Assembly (NCBI GenBank): GCA_964490725.1 | Contig: CAZBDU010000147.1 | Coordinates: 1 to 9,466, forward strand | From: CAZBDU01 sp964490725 | GTDB lineage: Bacteria; Spirochaetota; Spirochaetia; SZUA-6; DRHE01 | Direction: 5' to 3' | DNA: 9,466 bases | Shown here: one piece after another, positions 7,128 through 9,466 of the stretch | Numbering within the stretch: the stretch's first letter is position 1 | How the letters are laid out: each line of letters begins with the position of its first letter | Translations under genes and position numbers: made by a program | Notes under the pieces: model-generated | What the model was told of the DNA's origin: nothing | What the model saw: only the letters and a program-made list of their open reading frames with translations | The model's database searches: none

Positions 7128-8231
7128 ACCCTCCGACTCTCAGCCACGCTCCTGAGATACGCATCGATGAAAGGATCCAGGTCGCCGTCCATCACCCCCT
7201 GGATGTTGCCGGCTTCGCGACCGGTCCGGTGGTCCTTGACCAGCGTGTAGGGCTGGAAGACGTAGGAGCGGATCTGGTTTCCCCAGGAGATGTCCTTCTT
7301 CTGGCTCTCCAGCTTCTGCCGCTCCTCCTCCTGCTCCTGCCGGTAGTGCTCGTAGAGCCGCGAACGCAGCACCTTCATGGCCGTAGCGCGGTTCTTGTGC
7401 TGGCTGCGTTCGTTCTGGCACTGCACCACGATGCCCGTGGGCAGGTGGGTGATCCGCACCGCCGAATCGGTCTTGTTCACGTGCTGCCCGCCGGCGCCCT
7501 GCGCCCGGTAGGTGTCCACGCGGATCTCCTCCGGCTTGATCTCCACCTCGATATCGTCCTCCAGAACGGGGCTGGCAAAGACGGAGGCGAACGAGGTGTG
7601 GCGCCGGCCGCCGGCGTCGAAGGGAGAGATGCGCACCAGCCGGTGCACCCCGGACTCTGACTTCAACAGCCCGTAGGCGTGCTCCCCGTCCACCTGCACG
7701 GTCACCGACTTGATGCCCCCTTCCGCCTCCATCAGATCGATGATCTCCACCCGCAGGCCGTGGTTCTCGGCCCAACGGGTGTACATGCGCAGGAGCATGG
7801 CCACCCAGTCGCAGGCCTCCATGCCGCCGGCGCCGGAGTGGATGGTGAGGAACGCCGAAGCCTCGTCGTTCTCCCCCGCAAGGAGCTCCCGCATGTTGAG
7901 CTCCTCGTAGCGGCCCTCCAGCCGCGCCAGGGCCTCCTGGATGTCCTTCTCGACGGAACGGTCCTCCTCCTCCAGCGCCAGCTGGTACAGCTCGGACAGC
8001 TCCCGCTGCTGGCGGAGCATCTCCCGCCATGGCTCGAACCGCCCCTTCAGGCGTTTCAGCTCGGTGAGAGTGCGCTCCGCTCCTTCCCGGTTCTGCCAGA
8101 AATCAGGCTCTGCGGCGCGCCTCTCCAGCTCGGCCATTCGTCTTTCGGTCTCCTCGGGGTCAAAGATGCCTCCAGGCTTCCCGGATTCTCTCCCCCATCT
8201 CCTCTATGCGGCTCTCCAGTTCTTCCAGCAT
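7124..8231 (-). CDS. prfB: peptide chain release factor 2 (RF2), programmed +1 frameshift
   Basis: RF2 releases the finished peptide at UGA and UAA stop codons. The gene is in two frames: ATG at 8231 opens 23 codons ending ...RHL, then an in-frame TGA at 8162-8160; slipping +1 on CTT reads GAC and continues as DPEETERR into the long frame, giving 368 residues, close to the usual 365 or so. The tripeptide SPF that recognises UGA/UAA is at about 202-204 and the catalytic GAGGQ is around 245-249; the N-terminal helical region carries the family's FW (PDFWQ). A start at 8137 (ATG, residue 32) would lose the conserved N-terminus and is not preferred. AAAGGA lies six bases before the 8231 ATG. RF2 level is expected to self-regulate through the frameshift. 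Its stop overlaps the cheY start (ATGA); the gap to the Cas2-like gene upstream is 52 bases. Confidence 0.96.
8159..8174 (-). promoter_or_regulatory. prfB +1 programmed frameshift site
   Basis: Read on the minus strand the bases are TGGAGG CAT CTTTGAC. The slippery CTT codon, in-frame TGA and following C match the canonical CUU-UGA-C site, and the internal GGAGG is placed exactly three bases upstream of CTT, the short spacing that pushes the ribosome forward in known prfB genes. Low RF2 makes termination at this UGA slow and so favours the shift to the +1 frame, which makes full-length RF2; high RF2 gives the 23-residue product. Confidence 0.95.
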
Positions 8232-8237
8232 GATTGG

Positions 8238-8243
8238 TCCTTT
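8238..8243 (-). promoter_or_regulatory. ribosome binding site of prfB
   Basis: AAAGGA on the minus strand, six bases before the ATG at 8231. It decides the true start of RF2 in the short leader frame rather than at the downstream ATG at 8137. Confidence 0.7.
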
Positions 8244-8283
8244 CTGCGGTCAGTCGGTCTTGTAGAGATTCGAACGCGACGAC

Positions 8284-8571
8284 CTACACGCCCCGGCCGG
8301 CGGTGGTCAGCACCATTCTACGCCATCTCTTCTCCTTGAGAGAGGAGATCACCAGCGTATCCTCCACGGGATACTGGTAGATTCGAAGCGTATCATAGGA
8401 GTCGGTCAGCCTGTCCAGCTCCTTCTTGAGGCGCTGGAGCTGAGCGTCGCTGATCGTGGTGGACTCGAAGAGATTCTCCTGCATCTTCTTGAATCCGTAC
8501 TGCAGGAGCAGCTGGTGTACGCTGCTTCGGTGGTCGGGACTGCCAAGATCAGACGCGACGGCCGCGAACAT
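8284..8571 (-). CDS. Cas2-like small protein, not linked to CRISPR
   Basis: A 95-residue protein whose layout matches the Cas2 ferredoxin-like fold: first strand MFAAVASDLG with the Asp (Asp8) at the place of the conserved metal-binding Asp of Cas2, then HRSSVHQLLLQYGFKKMQENLFES (14-37; compare the family's 'R.kvhklLkryGf..qkSvFe'), ISDAQLQRLKKELDRL (40-55) and the strand DTLRIYQY (60-67). Length is normal for Cas2. Cas2 proteins serve with Cas1 in spacer acquisition, and some have nuclease activity; related VapD-type toxins share the fold. No cas1, other cas gene or repeat array is visible here, so a CRISPR role is unlikely from context. A TTG at 8610 would add 13 residues, but those bases are the -35 box of the promoter and the fold begins at the 8571 ATG. 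No Shine-Dalgarno precedes the ATG. First gene of the leftward operon. Confidence 0.75.
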   Translation of the reverse strand: MFAAVASDLGSPDHRSSVHQLLLQYGFKKMQENLFESTTISDAQLQRLKKELDRLTDSYDTLRIYQYPVEDTLVISSLKEKRWRRMVLTTAGRGV

Positions 8572-8574
8572 AGG

Positions 8575-8603
8575 TTGATCAAGTGTACGGATTCTCGTAA
8601 TTT
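8575..8603 (+). promoter_or_regulatory. possible weak divergent promoter for the rightward gene
   Basis: TTGATC (8575-8580), a 17-base spacer and TAATTT (8598-8603) give four and three matches to the sigma70 boxes. If used, transcription would begin near 8610, directly before an in-frame ATG at 8611. The match is weak and is supported mainly by the need for a promoter in this short divergent gap and by its AT-richness. Confidence 0.3.
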
Positions 8604-8610
8604 GTGTCAA
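8582..8610 (-). promoter_or_regulatory. sigma70-type promoter of the leftward operon
   Basis: On the minus strand a perfect -35 box TTGACA (8610-8605) is followed by an ideal 17-base spacer and a -10 box TACACT (8587-8582; four of six consensus bases, including the key A2 and T6). The surroundings are AT-rich compared with the rest of the window. The start point should fall near 8575, about four bases before the ATG of the Cas2-like gene, which would make the transcript nearly leaderless. It is the only convincing promoter seen ahead of the nine leftward genes. Confidence 0.75.
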
Positions 8611-8640
8611 ATGACTCGCGCCGGGGGCCGATCAGTACCA

Positions 8641-9466
8641 ATGGGTATGAAAAGATTCACCCTGGCCCTCATCCTGCTGGGCGCGGTTCTTCCCCTCCAG
8701 GCCCAGCAGAACGACGCGGAGGTCTTCGCTCCGTTCGTCTCCCGGCTCAAGGCCACCGCGGAGCCCGACAGCGTGGTGTTGAGCTGGCGCAACTCCCAGG
8801 ACCTGGCCGGATGGAAGCTCGTCTATCGCTACACAGAGAGGATCTCCCGCGAGAATCTCTCCAGCGCCCGCTTCCTGGCGCGGGTGAAGCCGGGGCTTAC
8901 CGGCTACCGGGACCATCCCCCGGACACCCGCCCCTACTACTACGCGGTGCTCATCGAGGACGGGAAGGGAACGGTACACTCGCTGTTCATCCCCTTCCGC
9001 AACATCACCACTTCGCCGGTGCGGATACAGCGTCCCGCCGCCGTCCAGGAGCCGCCCGCCGTGGTCACGGAGATCTCCACGCGCGTGGAGGCGGACTCCG
9101 TGGAGGTGGCGTTCCGCTCCTCCCGCCCGGACAGGCAGCTCCTTCTGTTCCGCTCCGCCTCGGCCCTGAAGAAGCCGGAGGACCTGGCGGCGGCCGCGCC
9201 GCCGGTGGCTCTGGAGCCCGGGACCACATCCTACCGGGACTTTCCGATTCCCGGGGTGGATTACTACTACGCGGTGGTGGACGCCGGGCAGTTCAAGACC
9301 GGCAAGGCGCAGCCGGTCCCCGGAGAGAACGCTACCGTACGGCCCGTGCAGCTGCCCCTGGGGGTGGGCCGCGTCGGCCTGCCCCAGGCGCCCTGGTCGG
9401 CCGGGAGCGGGTCGCCTGCCGCCGGGGCAGGTGCCCGCGGAGCAGCAGGCGCCTCCGGCCCCGGGT
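8641..9466 (+). CDS. secreted protein with tandem FN3-like repeats, partial (runs off right edge)
   Basis: Open frame with no stop to the window edge: at least 275 residues. It starts with a Sec signal peptide (MGMKRFTLALILLGAVLPLQAQ), cleavage likely near residues 21-23, no lipobox. Two repeats of about 105-110 residues follow, at about 36-118 and 145-220: each has a DSV(V/E)(L/V) strand (43-47, 152-156) and ends in YRD.P......YYYAV (89-102, 198-211), the layout of degenerate fibronectin type III domains. After about residue 237 the sequence becomes Pro/Gly/Ala-rich and low-complexity. Start codon is uncertain: ATG at 8641, ATG at 8647 (MKRF..., a classical signal peptide) and ATG at 8611 are all in frame and none has a good Shine-Dalgarno. 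Divergent from the Cas2-like gene. Probably a periplasmic or envelope protein; function unknown. Confidence 0.8.
   Translation, partial: MGMKRFTLALILLGAVLPLQAQQNDAEVFAPFVSRLKATAEPDSVVLSWRNSQDLAGWKLVYRYTERISRENLSSARFLARVKPGLTGYRDHPPDTRPYYYAVLIEDGKGTVHSLFIPFRNITTSPVRIQRPAAVQEPPAVVTEISTRVEADSVEVAFRSSRPDRQLLLFRSASALKKPEDLAAAAPPVALEPGTTSYRDFPIPGVDYYYAVVDAGQFKTGKAQPVPGENATVRPVQLPLGVGRVGLPQAPWSAGSGSPAAGAGARGAAGASGPG

Larger units (their letters stand above)
43..8575 (-). other. putative nine-gene transcription unit
   Basis: Genes from the Cas2-like protein to the second Lol permease are all on the minus strand with junctions, in order, of 52-base gap, ATGA overlap, GTGA overlap, 19-base gap, 1-base gap, GTGA overlap, 9-base gap and ATGA overlap. 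No gap after prfB is large enough for a normal promoter plus leader, and no hairpin with a T-run is seen between genes. The terminator is not in the window, so more genes may follow to the left, although the 42 bases beyond the last stop contain no start codon on this strand. Confidence 0.65.

Noticed and set aside
6763..7164. Upstream extension of the PEGA gene frame through cheY
   Set aside because: The added residues are Arg/Gly-rich shadow of the CheY gene, and the GTG at 6762 gives a proper signal peptide and a 4-base overlap.
8260..8285. tRNA T-loop-like bases (TTCGAATC on the minus strand) between the Cas2-like gene and prfB
   Set aside because: The flanking five bases on each side do not pair into a T-stem, and no acceptor, D or anticodon arm is present, so it is neither a tRNA nor a convincing tRNA remnant or attachment site.
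8284..8640. CRISPR array or leader near the Cas2-like gene
   Set aside because: No direct repeats with regular spacing occur around the gene or elsewhere in the window.

Overview
The window comes from a GC-rich (roughly two thirds GC by eye) diderm bacterium, most likely a spirochaete or a close relative. The grounds are indirect: an FtsY reduced to the NG domain with a Tyr in the G4 motif, a LolC/D/E-type exporter with two distinct permeases, a secreted PEGA-domain protein, and a secreted protein with tandem FN3-like YYYAV repeats. No single marker proves the taxonomy. There are no tRNA, rRNA, transposase, prophage or CRISPR signals; this is chromosomal core or near-core sequence.

Layout: eight or nine genes run leftward (minus strand) in one tightly packed run from about 8571 down to 43, and one gene runs rightward from about 8641 off the right edge. 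In transcription order the leftward run is: a small Cas2-like protein (8571-8284), peptide chain release factor 2 (8231-7124, with a programmed +1 frameshift), a CheY-type single-domain response regulator (7127-6759), a signal-peptide/PEGA-domain membrane protein (6762-5308), FtsY (5288-4416), a secreted YD/MORN-like repeat protein (4414-3311), a LolC/E-family permease (3314-2022), a LolD-type ATPase (2012-1344) and a second LolC/E-family permease (1347-43). Four junctions are 4-base ATGA/GTGA overlaps and the rest are gaps of 1, 9, 19 and 52 bases. I see no internal promoter or terminator, so this looks like one transcription unit.

A good sigma70-type promoter (TTGACA, 17-base spacer, TACACT) lies just upstream of the Cas2-like gene. 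Its expected start point is only about four bases before the ATG, so the first gene is probably translated from a nearly leaderless mRNA. The 38 bases between the Cas2-like ATG and the first in-frame ATG of the rightward gene hold this promoter and possibly a weaker, overlapping divergent one.

Functionally the operon joins translation termination (RF2), co-translational membrane targeting (FtsY, the SRP receptor) and lipoprotein release from the inner membrane (LolC/D/E), plus two exported proteins of unknown function and a response regulator. The most unusual points are the solitary Cas2-like gene at the head of a housekeeping operon with no cas1 or CRISPR array in sight, its near-leaderless promoter, and the translational coupling of a lone CheY to a PEGA membrane protein. 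The RF2 frameshift is textbook but precisely readable. I did not find a convincing wholly new system.
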